Shown here in pieces: positions 34,798 to 44,108 of a stretch of 64,000 nucleotides of DNA. Source of the DNA: Streptomyces brasiliensis (lineage in GTDB: Bacteria; Actinomycetota; Actinomycetes; Streptomycetales; Streptomycetaceae); assembly GCF_014647875.1 (NCBI RefSeq), contig NZ_BMQA01000035.1:1-64000 (forward strand), in the 5' to 3' direction. The position numbers and the translations under genes were made by a program. The notes under the pieces were generated by a model. The model did no database searches and was not told the DNA's origin. It saw only the letters and a list, made by a program, of their open reading frames with translations. Every line of letters begins with the position of its first letter. The stretch's first letter is position 1.

Positions 34798-36624
34798 TCA
34801 GAACTCCTCCACGTACTCCTCCGGCGGTCCCAGCTCGGGGTGGTCCCGTAGCTCCAAGGTCTCGCCGAGACGCTCCAGTTCGAGAACGGTGACCGTGTTG
34901 CTGCCCGCGCGCAGAAGTGGAGCTGGGCAGTACAAGGTGACCTGGGGGCCGATCTCCCAGTAGCGTCCGAGCAGGAACCCGTTGACCCAGACGAAGCCGT
35001 GGGCCGATCCTGGCAGCGCGAGGAAGGTGTCCTGTGGTGTGTCGACCTCGAGTTCGGCGGCGGCGAACCCGGCCGACGTGGTCGCGGGACCCGCACCGAG
35101 CGCATGTGACAGTTCGACCGAGGACCATTCCTGGATCGCGACCGGTGTGCTCTGCCATCCCTGGACCATGCGCCGGTCGACGAGGACCGGACCGAGCAGG
35201 CCCTTGGCCCTGCCGACGCCGGGACCGTAGTTGACCCGGCCGAGGTTCTCGACCACGACCTCCAGCCGTACGATCCCGCCGGCCCCGGACACGGTCAGTT
35301 CAGGGGAGTTGGGGTCCACGACGCCGAGGAGAGCGCCGTCGACGAAGACCAGGGCTCGGTCGCGCACATCGGTGAAGACCAGTCGATGTTCGCCTGCCGG
35401 GATGCGCGGGTGGGCGATGTGCCGGACCATGCCCGCGTCGAGGCCGAGTTGTTCGAACGTGGCGGGGCGTGGGGAGACCGTGGTCCGTGCGCGTACGGCA
35501 GCCAGGGCGGGGAGCAGGTCGGCGCGGTGGACCAGGGGGAGGCGTGCGGGAGGGAGCACTGGCAACCGTTCGGGTGAACGAAGGGAGCTTTCCGCGCCGA
35601 GCGCCTCGCGCATGGCGAAGAACTTGGGGGTGAGACGGCCGTCCTCGGCGATGGGCGCGTCAGAATCGTAGCTGGTGACGATGGGTTCCAGTCGGCCTTG
35701 AGTCTCGTTGGCGCCCGCCCACAGGCCGAAGCTGGTACCGCCGTGCGCCATGTAGATGCTGACGCTGCCGTGGTCGGCGATGATGCCGCGCAGTGTGCGG
35801 ACGGCGCTCTCGACTCCGCGGACATGGTGCCGGTCGCCCCAGTGGTCGAACCAGCCGTTCCAGAACTCGGCGACCAGGAAAGGCTCGTCGGGGCGGCGGT
35901 CGGCAAGGAGGCGTCGGGCGACATCGGGATTGGAGCCCAGTGTGGCGGCGGCCAGTGTGCCGCTCAGCGTGCCGCCGTCCAGCATGAGTTCCGTGGGCCC
36001 GTCGGCGGTGAACAGCAGCTCTCGGATGCCTCGTCCGGTCAACGCCGCACGGCTCCACCGCAAGTAGGCGTGGTCGTCGCCGTAGCTGCCGAACTCGTTC
36101 TCCACCTGGACCGCGACGACCGGTCCGCCCTCGCACGCCTGGAGTGCGGCCAGGCGTGGGATCAGCTCGTCGAACCAGTCGCCGACGGCCGAGGTGAACG
36201 CCGGGTCGGAGCTGCGGATCGTGAGGTCCTTCGCGGTGAGCCAGCTCGGAAGACCGCCGTTGGACCACTCGGCGCAGATGTACGGGCCGGGCCGGACGAT
36301 GACGTCGAGGCCTTCCTCGCCCACCATGTGGATGAACCGTTCGAGATCCCGCCAGCCGTCGAAGGACGGTGGCTCGCCTTCGCGGGGCTGGTGGAAGTTC
36401 CAGGCCACGTAGGTGTCGATCGTGTTGAGCCCAAGGTCGGCGACCCGTCTGATGCGATCTCGCCAGAGGCCGGGGTGCACACGGAAGTAGTGCATCGCAC
36501 CGGACAGGATGCGGTGAGGGACGGCGTTGCGGTACAGGCGGCCGTCGCGCCAGGAGAGTGCGGCGGTGGGGGTGGCGACCGGTGCATCGGCTGGGGGCCG
36601 TGGCTCGGTGATGTGCTCTGTCAC
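34798..36624 (-). CDS. GH35 beta-galactosidase
   Basis: 608 residues if read from GTG 36624. The GH35 signature is complete: RILSGAMHYFRVHPGLWRDR, VRPGPYICAEWSNGGLPSWL, acid/base E177 in QVENEFGSYG and nucleophile E253 in FLVAEFWNGWFD. C-terminal beta-domains end NGFLLGRYWEIGPQ. No signal peptide, so it acts inside the cell. GTG 36624 fits a leaderless start: -35 TTGTCA (36655-36660) and -10 CATACT (36633-36638) on the minus strand place transcription start there; longer starts (36651, 36663) would lie inside the promoter and operator. Removes terminal galactose from imported fucosylated oligosaccharides. Confidence 0.92.
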   Translation of the reverse strand: MTEHITEPRPPADAPVATPTAALSWRDGRLYRNAVPHRILSGAMHYFRVHPGLWRDRIRRVADLGLNTIDTYVAWNFHQPREGEPPSFDGWRDLERFIHMVGEEGLDVIVRPGPYICAEWSNGGLPSWLTAKDLTIRSSDPAFTSAVGDWFDELIPRLAALQACEGGPVVAVQVENEFGSYGDDHAYLRWSRAALTGRGIRELLFTADGPTELMLDGGTLSGTLAAATLGSNPDVARRLLADRRPDEPFLVAEFWNGWFDHWGDRHHVRGVESAVRTLRGIIADHGSVSIYMAHGGTSFGLWAGANETQGRLEPIVTSYDSDAPIAEDGRLTPKFFAMREALGAESSLRSPERLPVLPPARLPLVHRADLLPALAAVRARTTVSPRPATFEQLGLDAGMVRHIAHPRIPAGEHRLVFTDVRDRALVFVDGALLGVVDPNSPELTVSGAGGIVRLEVVVENLGRVNYGPGVGRAKGLLGPVLVDRRMVQGWQSTPVAIQEWSSVELSHALGAGPATTSAGFAAAELEVDTPQDTFLALPGSAHGFVWVNGFLLGRYWEIGPQVTLYCPAPLLRAGSNTVTVLELERLGETLELRDHPELGPPEEYVEEF

Positions 36625-36632
36625 GGATGGAG

Positions 36633-36662
36633 AGTATGTTATCGGTGACATGGGTGACAACA
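36633..36662. promoter_or_regulatory. LacI-type operator over the GH35 promoter
   Basis: TGTTATCGGTG at 36637-36647 and the inverse GGGTGACAACA near 36652-36662 form an imperfect palindrome lying between and over the -35 and -10 of the GH35 gene and 41 bases before the lacI-type gene. The half-site TGTTATCGGTG recurs upstream of the ABC importer at 37800. Confidence 0.7.
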
Positions 36663-36702
36663 TTGGTAGGGTCCCTGGAACGGCGTCGGGGGAGGGAAGG
36701 TA

Positions 36703-37719
36703 ATGAACGAGGACACTGCGCGGCAGAGACAGCCGAGCATGGCCGACGTGGCCCGGATCGCCGGGGTGTCGGCCCAGACGGTCTCGCGTGCGCTGCGCAG
36801 CTCACCGAATGTCAACCCCGAGACCCGCAGGCGCGTACTGGCCGCCGTGGAGCAGGCCGGCTACCGGTTCAACAGTGCGGCCAGAGCCCTGTCCTCGGGG
36901 CGCAGCCACACCATCGGGCTCGTGCTGCTGGCGTCCGGCGGCTACTACTCGCGCTCGGCGGTGACAGCGGGTGTCGAGTCGGCCGCGGGGGCGGCCGGGT
37001 ACGCGGTGAGCATCGCGACCATCTCCGAGCTCGACGTCGGCCTGATGGAGGGCGCCCTGGCCAGGCTCGCCGACCAGGGTGTCGACGGCCTGGTGATCGC
37101 GGTTCCGCTCATCTCCGTGACGAAGAAGATGGAAGACATCACCCGCGATATTCCGACCGTCACACTCGACGGTTCGCGGACCGCGGGCGCCCGGGTGCTC
37201 GGCATCGACCAGAAGGAGGCTGGGCGGATCGCCACCCAGCACCTGCTGGACCTGGGGCATCGCCAGGTCTGGCACGTCTCGGGGCCGGACGAGTGGATCG
37301 AGGCCCGCCAACGGCGCCAAGGCTGGCAGGAATGCCTGGAAGCGGCCGGGATCGAGGCACCGCCGCCGCTGGAGGGCGACTGGTCGCCCGGCTCCGGGTA
37401 TCGGCAGGGCCAGATCATCGCGATGATCCCGGAGGTCACCGCGGTCTTCGTGGCGAGCGACGAGATGGCGTTCGGGGTGATCCGCGCCCTGCGCGAGCGT
37501 GGCCGCTCGGTGCCGGAGGACGTGTCCATCGTGAGCGTCGACGACATCGCCCTGGCCGCGTTCTGCTCACCGCCGCTCACGGCCGTCAAGCAGGACTTCT
37601 TCGCATACGGAGCGGCAGCGGTCACCCTGCTGCTGCAAGGTGACGCCGAGGGTGAGGAGCCAGTCAGCACCCCCACGCTGTCCGTGCGTTCCTCGACGGC
37701 CCCGCCGCGCCCGCAGTGA
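36703..37719 (+). CDS. LacI-family regulator of the glycan locus
   Basis: 338 residues from ATG 36703 after GGGAGGGAAGG. N-terminal LacI HTH (SMADVARIAGVSAQTVSRAL) and hinge helix (ARALSSGRSHTIGLV), then a periplasmic-binding-protein-like sugar domain (VTLDGSRTAGARVLGIDQKE, VFVASDEMAFGVIRAL, SVDDIALAAFCSPPLTAVKQ). It lies between two operators sharing TGTTATCGGTG, so it probably represses the GH35 gene, itself and the importer operon until a sugar from the glycan binds. Confidence 0.93.
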   Translation: MNEDTARQRQPSMADVARIAGVSAQTVSRALRSSPNVNPETRRRVLAAVEQAGYRFNSAARALSSGRSHTIGLVLLASGGYYSRSAVTAGVESAAGAAGYAVSIATISELDVGLMEGALARLADQGVDGLVIAVPLISVTKKMEDITRDIPTVTLDGSRTAGARVLGIDQKEAGRIATQHLLDLGHRQVWHVSGPDEWIEARQRRQGWQECLEAAGIEAPPPLEGDWSPGSGYRQGQIIAMIPEVTAVFVASDEMAFGVIRALRERGRSVPEDVSIVSVDDIALAAFCSPPLTAVKQDFFAYGAAAVTLLLQGDAEGEEPVSTPTLSVRSSTAPPRPQ

Positions 37720-37799
37720 GTAACGTTTCGGCCATTGTCTGAAACGGCCTGCAACTGACCCTTGCGCACCCATGAGATCGATGCCATCGTTGCGCATCA

Positions 37800-37821
37800 T
37801 GTTATCGGTGCCACCGTAACA
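37800..37821. promoter_or_regulatory. LacI-type operator before the ABC importer operon
   Basis: TGTTATCGGTG followed by CCACCGTAACA is a near-perfect palindrome, 139 bases before the binding-protein start. Same half-site as the operator at 36637. Confidence 0.7.
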
Positions 37822-37959
37822 ATTCCGGACCATGATTCTGCCGGACGGGGATGCGGTGGCGTGGTGTGCCGACGCTTCGGCCTTCAACGCGCCAGACGTC
37901 GGCCCCGCACTACCGCTCGCAGTCAGGTGGGCAACTGCTGTCCACGGGAAGGACCCAAA

Positions 37960-39282
37960 ATGAGGAGATCGCTCGCCCTTGCGGGCACCGCGGTAACGGC
38001 ACTCTCGCTGCTCGTCGGTTGCTCGTCCGGCGGCGACGACGCGGGCTCGGGCAAGACGACCCTCAAGGTCGCCGCCCTCGAAGGCGGCTACGGCCGGACC
38101 ATGTACACGCAGGTCATCAAGGCCTACGAGGCATCACACCCCGACGTCGACGTCCAGTTGCAGATATCGAAGAGCATCGAGGACGAGATCACGCCGAACA
38201 TGAAGGCGGGCAAGTACCCGGACGTCGTGGTGCTCGGCCAGGGCCGCAAGGCCGCCCTCCCCGAGACCCTGATCAAGGACAAGGCCCTCGAAGACCTCAC
38301 CCCGGTCCTGAAGACCAAGGTCCCGGGTGAGAACAAGACGGTGGGGGACAAGCTCACCGACGGGATCGTCGGCAACCTCAACACCAACCCGTACGGCACG
38401 GACAAGACGTACCTGATGCCGATGTACTACGCGCCGACCGGCCTGTTCTACAACCAGGGCCTGTTCGAGAAGAAGGGCTGGAAGCCCCCGACCACCTGGG
38501 ACGAGATGTTCGAGCTGGGCGACAAAGCAAAGAAGCAAGGCATCGCGCTGTTCACCTACCCGACGAGCGGATACCTCGACTCCTACTTCTATGCCCTGCT
38601 CGCCGACATCGGCGGGGAGCAGTTCTACAACGACGTCATGACGTACAAGAAGGACGTCTGGAAGACGCCGAACGCCAAGAAGGCGCTCGACATCACCACC
38701 AAGCTGCTCAGCTACGCCGCCCCGACCACCGTCGGCTACGCCAACGAGCAGGACTTCACCAAGAACCAGCAGTCGGTCCTCGACAACAAGGCGCTGTTCA
38801 TGCCGAACGGCACCTGGATCACCGGCGAGATGGCGGACGCCCCGCGCGCGAAGGGCTTCAAGTGGGGCCTGACCACGCTGCCCGCGGTCACCAAGGGCGC
38901 CAAGCGGTACCTGACCACGTCGGTCGAGTCGGTGTGGGTCCCCAGCGCAGCCGAGCACAAGGACGCGGCGAAGGACTTCATCGCCTACCTGTATTCCGAC
39001 AAGGCGGCCGAGATCTTCGCCAAGTCGAATGCGATCCAGCCCATCGAGGGCATCGCGGACAGTCTGACCGGTGAGAGCGCCGAGTTCTACAAGCTCTACG
39101 AGGACCCGTCGGTCTCCGCGCTGGTCGGCGGTTTCGCCGCCACCGCACCCGTCGAGGGCGTCGACATCAAGGCCACCCTCTTCGACACCGCCAACAGCAT
39201 CATCAGCGGCGACACCACCGAGGCCAAGTGGCAGCCCGCGCTGAACGAGGCCAGCGAGAAGCTGCGCCAGGCGGGCGACTGA
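37960..39282 (+). CDS. ABC sugar-binding lipoprotein
   Basis: 440 residues from ATG 37960 (GGGAAGGA upstream). Signal peptide with lipobox LVGC (Cys21) gives a membrane-anchored lipoprotein. The body is the extracellular solute-binding protein family 1 fold (AYEASHPDVDVQLQISKSIE, YPDVVVLGQGRKA, MYYAPTGLFYNQGLFEKKGW, FMPNGTWITGEMADAP). Captures the sugar for the two permeases that follow. No ATPase gene is present; in streptomycetes a shared MsiK-type ATPase usually serves such importers. Confidence 0.93.
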   Translation: MRRSLALAGTAVTALSLLVGCSSGGDDAGSGKTTLKVAALEGGYGRTMYTQVIKAYEASHPDVDVQLQISKSIEDEITPNMKAGKYPDVVVLGQGRKAALPETLIKDKALEDLTPVLKTKVPGENKTVGDKLTDGIVGNLNTNPYGTDKTYLMPMYYAPTGLFYNQGLFEKKGWKPPTTWDEMFELGDKAKKQGIALFTYPTSGYLDSYFYALLADIGGEQFYNDVMTYKKDVWKTPNAKKALDITTKLLSYAAPTTVGYANEQDFTKNQQSVLDNKALFMPNGTWITGEMADAPRAKGFKWGLTTLPAVTKGAKRYLTTSVESVWVPSAAEHKDAAKDFIAYLYSDKAAEIFAKSNAIQPIEGIADSLTGESAEFYKLYEDPSVSALVGGFAATAPVEGVDIKATLFDTANSIISGDTTEAKWQPALNEASEKLRQAGD

Positions 39283-39389
39283 CCGGCCCGGCGGCGACCC
39301 GGACCACCCGGGTCGCCGCCGGCGCCCCCAACCCGGGAGATCCTCTCGGCGCACCCAGGACTGCTTCGTACGACCGGAGGACCGGCACG

Positions 39390-40376
39390 GTGACGACCCT
39401 CTCCACCCCACCCCATGACTCAGCGGACCTCACGACGAGACCCGCTCCGACCCCCCGAGGCTCCCGGCGCGGCGCCCGTTCCCCGGCTCGGCGGCGCCGC
39501 GGCGACATGCGCTTCGTGCTCGCCTGTCTGCTTCCCGCGCTGGTGCTCTTCGCGGTGTTCATGGTCTACCCGACCGTGAACGTGTTCCGGATGTCGCTCT
39601 ACACCTGGAGCGGGTTCTCCCCGGACATGAAGTTCGTGGGGCTGGACAACTTCCGCCATCTGATCGACGACGACCAGTTCGTGCGTGCCTTCCAGAACAC
39701 GGTCGCGTTGTTGGTCGTGGTGACCGTGGTGACCATGGGTATGGGTCTGTTTCTCGCCGCGATCATGACGCGGCAGAAGCTGCGCGGCCGTAACGTCCTC
39801 CGGTTCATCCTCTACATTCCGAACATCCTCTCCGTGGTCGTGATCGCGGCGATCTTCTCCGCCATCTACGACCAGAAGAACGGTCTGCTCAACGGGACCC
39901 TGCGGTTGCTGTCCCTCGACGGCTGGCAGCAGGTCTGGCTCGGCAACCAGAAGATCGTGCTCTACTCCGTCGCCATCGCGATGGTCTGGCAGTCGCTGGG
40001 CTACTACATGGTCCTCTACATGTCGAGCATGGCGAGCATCCCCGAGGAGCTGTACGAGGCCGGCGCGCTCGACGGCGCCTCCAACGCCCGCCAGTTCTTC
40101 TCCATCACGCTGCCGCTGATCTGGCAGAACCTGCGGACCTCCCTGACCTTCTTCATCATGAGCGCGGTCAACCTCAGCTTCGTGCTGGTCCGCGCCATGA
40201 CCGGCGGCGGCCCGGACAGTTCCTCCGAGGTCCTGCTGAGCTACATGTACAAGCAGGCGTACACCAACTCCTCGTACGGCTACGGCATGGCCATCGGTGT
40301 CGTCATCTTCGCGTTCTCGTTCCTCGTGTCGCTCCTGGTGAGCCGGGCGACGCGGCGCGAGCCCCTCCAGTTCTGA
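39390..40376 (+). CDS. ABC sugar permease 1 (MalF-type)
   Basis: 328 residues from GTG 39390, nine bases after GGAGG. Cytoplasmic basic N-tail of ~40 residues, then six membrane helices starting FVLACLLPALVLFAVFMVYP. The EAA loop that contacts the ATPase reads EELYEAGALDGASNARQFF. First of the two permeases of the importer. Confidence 0.93.
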   Translation: MTTLSTPPHDSADLTTRPAPTPRGSRRGARSPARRRRGDMRFVLACLLPALVLFAVFMVYPTVNVFRMSLYTWSGFSPDMKFVGLDNFRHLIDDDQFVRAFQNTVALLVVVTVVTMGMGLFLAAIMTRQKLRGRNVLRFILYIPNILSVVVIAAIFSAIYDQKNGLLNGTLRLLSLDGWQQVWLGNQKIVLYSVAIAMVWQSLGYYMVLYMSSMASIPEELYEAGALDGASNARQFFSITLPLIWQNLRTSLTFFIMSAVNLSFVLVRAMTGGGPDSSSEVLLSYMYKQAYTNSSYGYGMAIGVVIFAFSFLVSLLVSRATRREPLQF

Positions 40377-40387
40377 GGACCCGCACC

Positions 40388-41281
40388 ATGACTGTGATCA
40401 ACTCCTTGCGCCCGCGCACCGCCCGCTCGCGGACCGGACGTGTGCTCACCTATGCGCTCGTGTTCGTCCTCGCGCTCGCCATCGCGGTGCCGGTCGTCTG
40501 GGTGCTGCTGGCCTCGCTGAAGAAGAAGAGCGAGTTCTTCGGCAGCCCCTGGACGCTGCCCGAAGGCCTGCGTTTCCAGAACTACGTCGATGCATTCACC
40601 GACGCGCACATGGGTCAGTACTTCCTGACCTCGGTGTTCGTAACCTTGCTCGGCCTCGTCCTCGTCCTCGCGGTGTCCGTGCCCGCCGCCTACGTCATCG
40701 CCCGGTACGAGTTCCCAGGCCGCGGCATCGTCGAGATCGCGCTGCTCGGCGGCCTGTTCGTCAACGTCAACTACATCGTCGTACCGATCTTTCTGATGCT
40801 GGTCGGCTGGGACAAGGCGCTCGTCGACGTCTTCCCCGGCGGGTTCTTCATCGACAACCCGACCGTGCTCTCGCTCGTCTACGCGGCCACGTCGATCCCT
40901 TTCACCATCTACCTGCTCACCGCGTACTTCCGATCCATCCCGGTCGAGTACGAGGAGGCCGCCTCGCTCGACGGCGCGTCCCGCTGGCGGATCATGACCC
41001 GGATCATGCTGCCGATGGCCCGCCCGGCGGTCACCACCGTGATCCTCTTCAACTTCCTCGCCTACTGGAATGACTTCATCATCTCGCTCACCCTGCTGCC
41101 CGGCGACGGCAAGACCGTCCAGGTCGGCCTGCTCAACCTGTTCACCGCTCAGAAGGCCGCGGCCGACTACGGGCGCCTGTACGCAGGCATGGTCATCGTC
41201 ATCGTGCCCGTCCTGATCGTCTACGCCTTCATCCAGAAGCGGCTCATCGAAGGCATGGCATCCGGCGGAGTCAAGGGCTGA
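40388..41281 (+). CDS. ABC sugar permease 2 (MalG-type)
   Basis: 297 residues from ATG 40388, eleven bases past the first permease. Six membrane helices (YALVFVLALAIAVPVVWVLL first) and the EAA motif EYEEAASLDGASRWRIMTRI. Forms the importer channel with permease 1. Confidence 0.93.
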   Translation: MTVINSLRPRTARSRTGRVLTYALVFVLALAIAVPVVWVLLASLKKKSEFFGSPWTLPEGLRFQNYVDAFTDAHMGQYFLTSVFVTLLGLVLVLAVSVPAAYVIARYEFPGRGIVEIALLGGLFVNVNYIVVPIFLMLVGWDKALVDVFPGGFFIDNPTVLSLVYAATSIPFTIYLLTAYFRSIPVEYEEAASLDGASRWRIMTRIMLPMARPAVTTVILFNFLAYWNDFIISLTLLPGDGKTVQVGLLNLFTAQKAAADYGRLYAGMVIVIVPVLIVYAFIQKRLIEGMASGGVKG

Positions 41282-41314
41282 CGGCCGCACGGCCCAAGCG
41301 GAAGGAAGACCGGC

Positions 41315-41494
41315 ATGAAGGACTCGACGCGTGCGGCGCTGCTCGTCGCCGTGCGCACGCTCGTCGCGGCGGCCTGTGTGGCGCTCGTGGTCATCGAGCG
41401 GTCGACGATCGGATGGGGGCATCTCGGGGTGATGCTCCTGGCTCTTGCGGGGCTGCTGATGCTGCTCGCCTCGTACAACCGGAGGTTTCGTTGA
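41315..41494 (+). CDS. Small two-helix membrane protein, 59 aa
   Basis: ATG 41315 follows GGAAGGAAG and the frame ends TGA 41492-41494, overlapping the TTG start of the fucosidase gene (TTGA). Residues ~8-27 (LLVAVRTLVAAACVALVVIE) and ~35-54 (LGVMLLALAGLLMLLASYNR) are membrane helices. No family recognised. Its place between permease and fucosidase, with translational coupling, suggests an accessory of the importer or of coupling translation. Confidence 0.65.
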   Translation: MKDSTRAALLVAVRTLVAAACVALVVIERSTIGWGHLGVMLLALAGLLMLLASYNRRFR

Positions 41495-42915
41495 GCACTA
41501 CGGCGTTCGAGCAGATGCTGGCCTCGGTGCGACCGAGCGAGCGTCAGCTCGCATGGCAGGAGATGGAGTTCTACGGGTTCATCCACTTCGGCATCAACAC
41601 CATGACCGACCGGGAGTGGGGCGAGGGCCACGAGGACCCGGCCCTCTTCGACCCGTCGGACCTGGACGCGGACCAGTGGGTCGCCGCGATCAAGAGTGCG
41701 GGAATGACCGGGGTCGTCCTGACCTGCAAGCACCATGACGGGTTCGCCCTGTGGCCGAGCGACGTCACCGACCACTCGGTCGCCTTGTCTCCGTGGCGCG
41801 GCGGCAAGGGCGACGTGGTCGCCGAGGTCGCCGACGCGGCCCGCCGGCACGGCCTGAAGTTCGGGGTCTACCTCTCCCCGTGGGACCGCACCGAGGCGTC
41901 CTACGGCTCGGGAACCGGCTACGACGACTTCTACGTCGCCCAGCTCACCGAACTGCTCACCCGCTACGGCCCGGTGTTCTCCGTGTGGCTCGACGGTGCC
42001 AACGGCGAGGGCCCGAACGGCAGGCGCCAGGTGTACGACTGGGAGCGCTACTACGCGGTCGTCCGCGAACTCCAGCCGGACGCGGTGATCAACGTGTGCG
42101 GGCCCGACGTCCGCTGGTGCGGCAACGAGGCCGGCGAGACCCGCCCCGACGAGTGGAGCGTGGTGCCGCGCGCCCTCCAGGACGCCGAACGGACCGCATC
42201 CCGCTCCCAGCAGGCGGACGACGGCAGCTTCGCCCGGCTGGTCCGCAGCGACGACCGCGACCTGGGCAGCCGTGCCGCCCTGGCCGGACACGAGGACGAC
42301 CTGGTCTGGTACCCGGCCGAGGTCAACACCTCGATCCGGCCCGGCTGGTTCCACCACCCGGCCGAGGACGGCCACGTCCGTTCCGTCGACGAACTGTTCA
42401 CCATCTACCTGCGGTCCGTCGGCGGCAACTCCTGCTTCCTCCTCAACATCCCCCCGGCAGCCGACGGCCGCCTCCGGGAGGCCGACGTGGACACGCTGAA
42501 GGGCCTCGGGCAGCGCATCGCGGACTTCCGCTCCCGCCGGATCGAGGCCGACGCGACCGTCACCTCCGGCACCCCGGGCGATGTCGCCACAGCCTGGCCG
42601 GGCAAGGCCCGCACCTCCTGGCGGCCGGACGACACCGACGCCCGCCCCACTGTGACGCTCGCCTTCGCGGGCGCCCGTCCCGTCGAGGCGGTCGTGCTGG
42701 GCGAGGACATCACGCAGGGGCAGCGCATCGAGCACGTCGTCGTCCGGGGCGGCCGGAACGGTGACTGGACGACGCTCGCCGAGGCCAACGCGGTCGGCTA
42801 CCAACGCATCCTCACCTTCCCGCCGGCCGAGGTGGACACGGTCGTCGTCGAAATCATCCAGAGCCGGGACACCCCCGTCGTCTCCCGGGTGGCGGCGATC
42901 GGGACGTCCTTGTGA
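41491..42915 (+). CDS. GH29 alpha-L-fucosidase
   Basis: 474 residues from TTG 41491, chosen since GGAGG is at 41481-41485 and the product begins LSTTAFEQMLASVRPSERQL. GH29 marks: EFYGFIHFGINTMTDREWG, LTCKHHDGFALWPS and the catalytic nucleophile D168 in FSVWLDGANGEG. The C-part (~375-474) is a carbohydrate-binding-like beta-sandwich. No signal peptide, so it cleaves fucosyl residues in the cytoplasm after import. It overlaps the small membrane gene upstream and the foldase gene downstream. Confidence 0.93.
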   Translation: MSTTAFEQMLASVRPSERQLAWQEMEFYGFIHFGINTMTDREWGEGHEDPALFDPSDLDADQWVAAIKSAGMTGVVLTCKHHDGFALWPSDVTDHSVALSPWRGGKGDVVAEVADAARRHGLKFGVYLSPWDRTEASYGSGTGYDDFYVAQLTELLTRYGPVFSVWLDGANGEGPNGRRQVYDWERYYAVVRELQPDAVINVCGPDVRWCGNEAGETRPDEWSVVPRALQDAERTASRSQQADDGSFARLVRSDDRDLGSRAALAGHEDDLVWYPAEVNTSIRPGWFHHPAEDGHVRSVDELFTIYLRSVGGNSCFLLNIPPAADGRLREADVDTLKGLGQRIADFRSRRIEADATVTSGTPGDVATAWPGKARTSWRPDDTDARPTVTLAFAGARPVEAVVLGEDITQGQRIEHVVVRGGRNGDWTTLAEANAVGYQRILTFPPAEVDTVVVEIIQSRDTPVVSRVAAIGTSL

Positions 42916-44108
42916 AGTCGGCGGCCACCAGGGCGGGTTCCAGCAGGCCCAGCAGGGTGGGTGGCGCCCGTAGGCCGAGCGGTTCGCGCAAGCCCGGTGC
43001 CCGCAGAGCGACGCCAACCGGCAGGCAGGCCGGGGCATCCCGCCCGCAGGACACCCCCCGCAGCCGGCCTTCACGGCGCACCCTCGCCGTGTTGAGCGCA
43101 GCCTGCCTTGCCGTCGCCGCGCTGGCCGTCGCCGCGGTCACGGTCCTCGGCCACCACCGCGGAGACGAGGTCGCCTCCCTGGACGGACACCCGGTCACCC
43201 GCGACGAACTGCTCTTTCACATGAAACGGCTCGCCCCCACCGTGCAGAACGAGCTGCGCACCAAGTACCACCTCCAGGGCACGTTCACCTGGAACGCGAA
43301 GACCGGGAACAGGACCGCGCTCCAGCGCCTGGAGACCCGTGCGCTTGACGAGATCCGCGAGGACAAGACGACCCTTCTCCTCGCCGAGGAACAGGGCCTG
43401 ATCGACTCGGTGGACTTCGCGGATCTCGAAGGCGAACGGACGAAGGAGAACGGCTCCCGCGCCCAAGCCATCGCCGCCGGCCGAACCGTCTACGGCGTCA
43501 CGCAGTTCTCTCCCGAGGAGTACTACACCCATCGGCTCACCGAGCTCACGACCAGCCTGAAGGACCGGCTCGCCGAGGACTCCGGCGAGCCGCTCCACGT
43601 CACCGACGCCGAGGTCCGCAAGGCGTTCGACGCCGACCCGGAGGTCTGGAGCGCCAACGCCACCATGTACACGTACAGCCAGCTGGTGGTGCAGGTGCCG
43701 AAGGAGGCTTCCGCGGCCCAGGCCACCGCCGTCCAGCGGCGGGTGAAAGCCGCGGGCCGCCTTTCGGCCGTCACCGGGGAACCGGACGCCAAGCTGACGA
43801 CCGGCACGTACGACGGCGGCTCGAACGGGCTGAACTCGCACGACCAGGACCTCATGTCCGTGCTCGGCAAACTCGAGCCGGGCCAGATCTCGGCACCCGT
43901 GAAGGGCACCGGCCAGATCACCTTCTACCAGCTCGACAGCAAGAAGACCGACGAGGACAAGGCGTTCAAGCAGTACGCCCAGCGGATCCGCCAGTCGCTC
44001 GTGGAGAAGAAGTTCGACACATACCTCCAGCGCCGGGCCGACGACGCCTCGATGGACGTCGACGCCTCGGCGATGGGTGCCATCAACACGAAGGATGTGC
44101 AGCAATGA
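42912..44108 (+). CDS. Membrane-anchored PpiC/SurA-like foldase
   Basis: 398 residues from GTG 42912, overlapping the fucosidase stop. Residues 1-56 are a basic, disordered cytoplasmic tail; ~57-80 form the membrane anchor (TLAVLSAACLAVAALAVAAV). The outer part has a SurA-N-like helical region (LDGHPVTRDELLFHMKRLAP) and a parvulin-like segment (ATMYTYSQLVVQVPKEASAA, LGKLEPGQISAPVKGTGQIT). Such proteins help secreted proteins fold. Overlap with the next gene (ATGA), a secreted beta-helix protein, makes that the likely client. Confidence 0.8.
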   Translation: MKSAATRAGSSRPSRVGGARRPSGSRKPGARRATPTGRQAGASRPQDTPRSRPSRRTLAVLSAACLAVAALAVAAVTVLGHHRGDEVASLDGHPVTRDELLFHMKRLAPTVQNELRTKYHLQGTFTWNAKTGNRTALQRLETRALDEIREDKTTLLLAEEQGLIDSVDFADLEGERTKENGSRAQAIAAGRTVYGVTQFSPEEYYTHRLTELTTSLKDRLAEDSGEPLHVTDAEVRKAFDADPEVWSANATMYTYSQLVVQVPKEASAAQATAVQRRVKAAGRLSAVTGEPDAKLTTGTYDGGSNGLNSHDQDLMSVLGKLEPGQISAPVKGTGQITFYQLDSKKTDEDKAFKQYAQRIRQSLVEKKFDTYLQRRADDASMDVDASAMGAINTKDVQQ

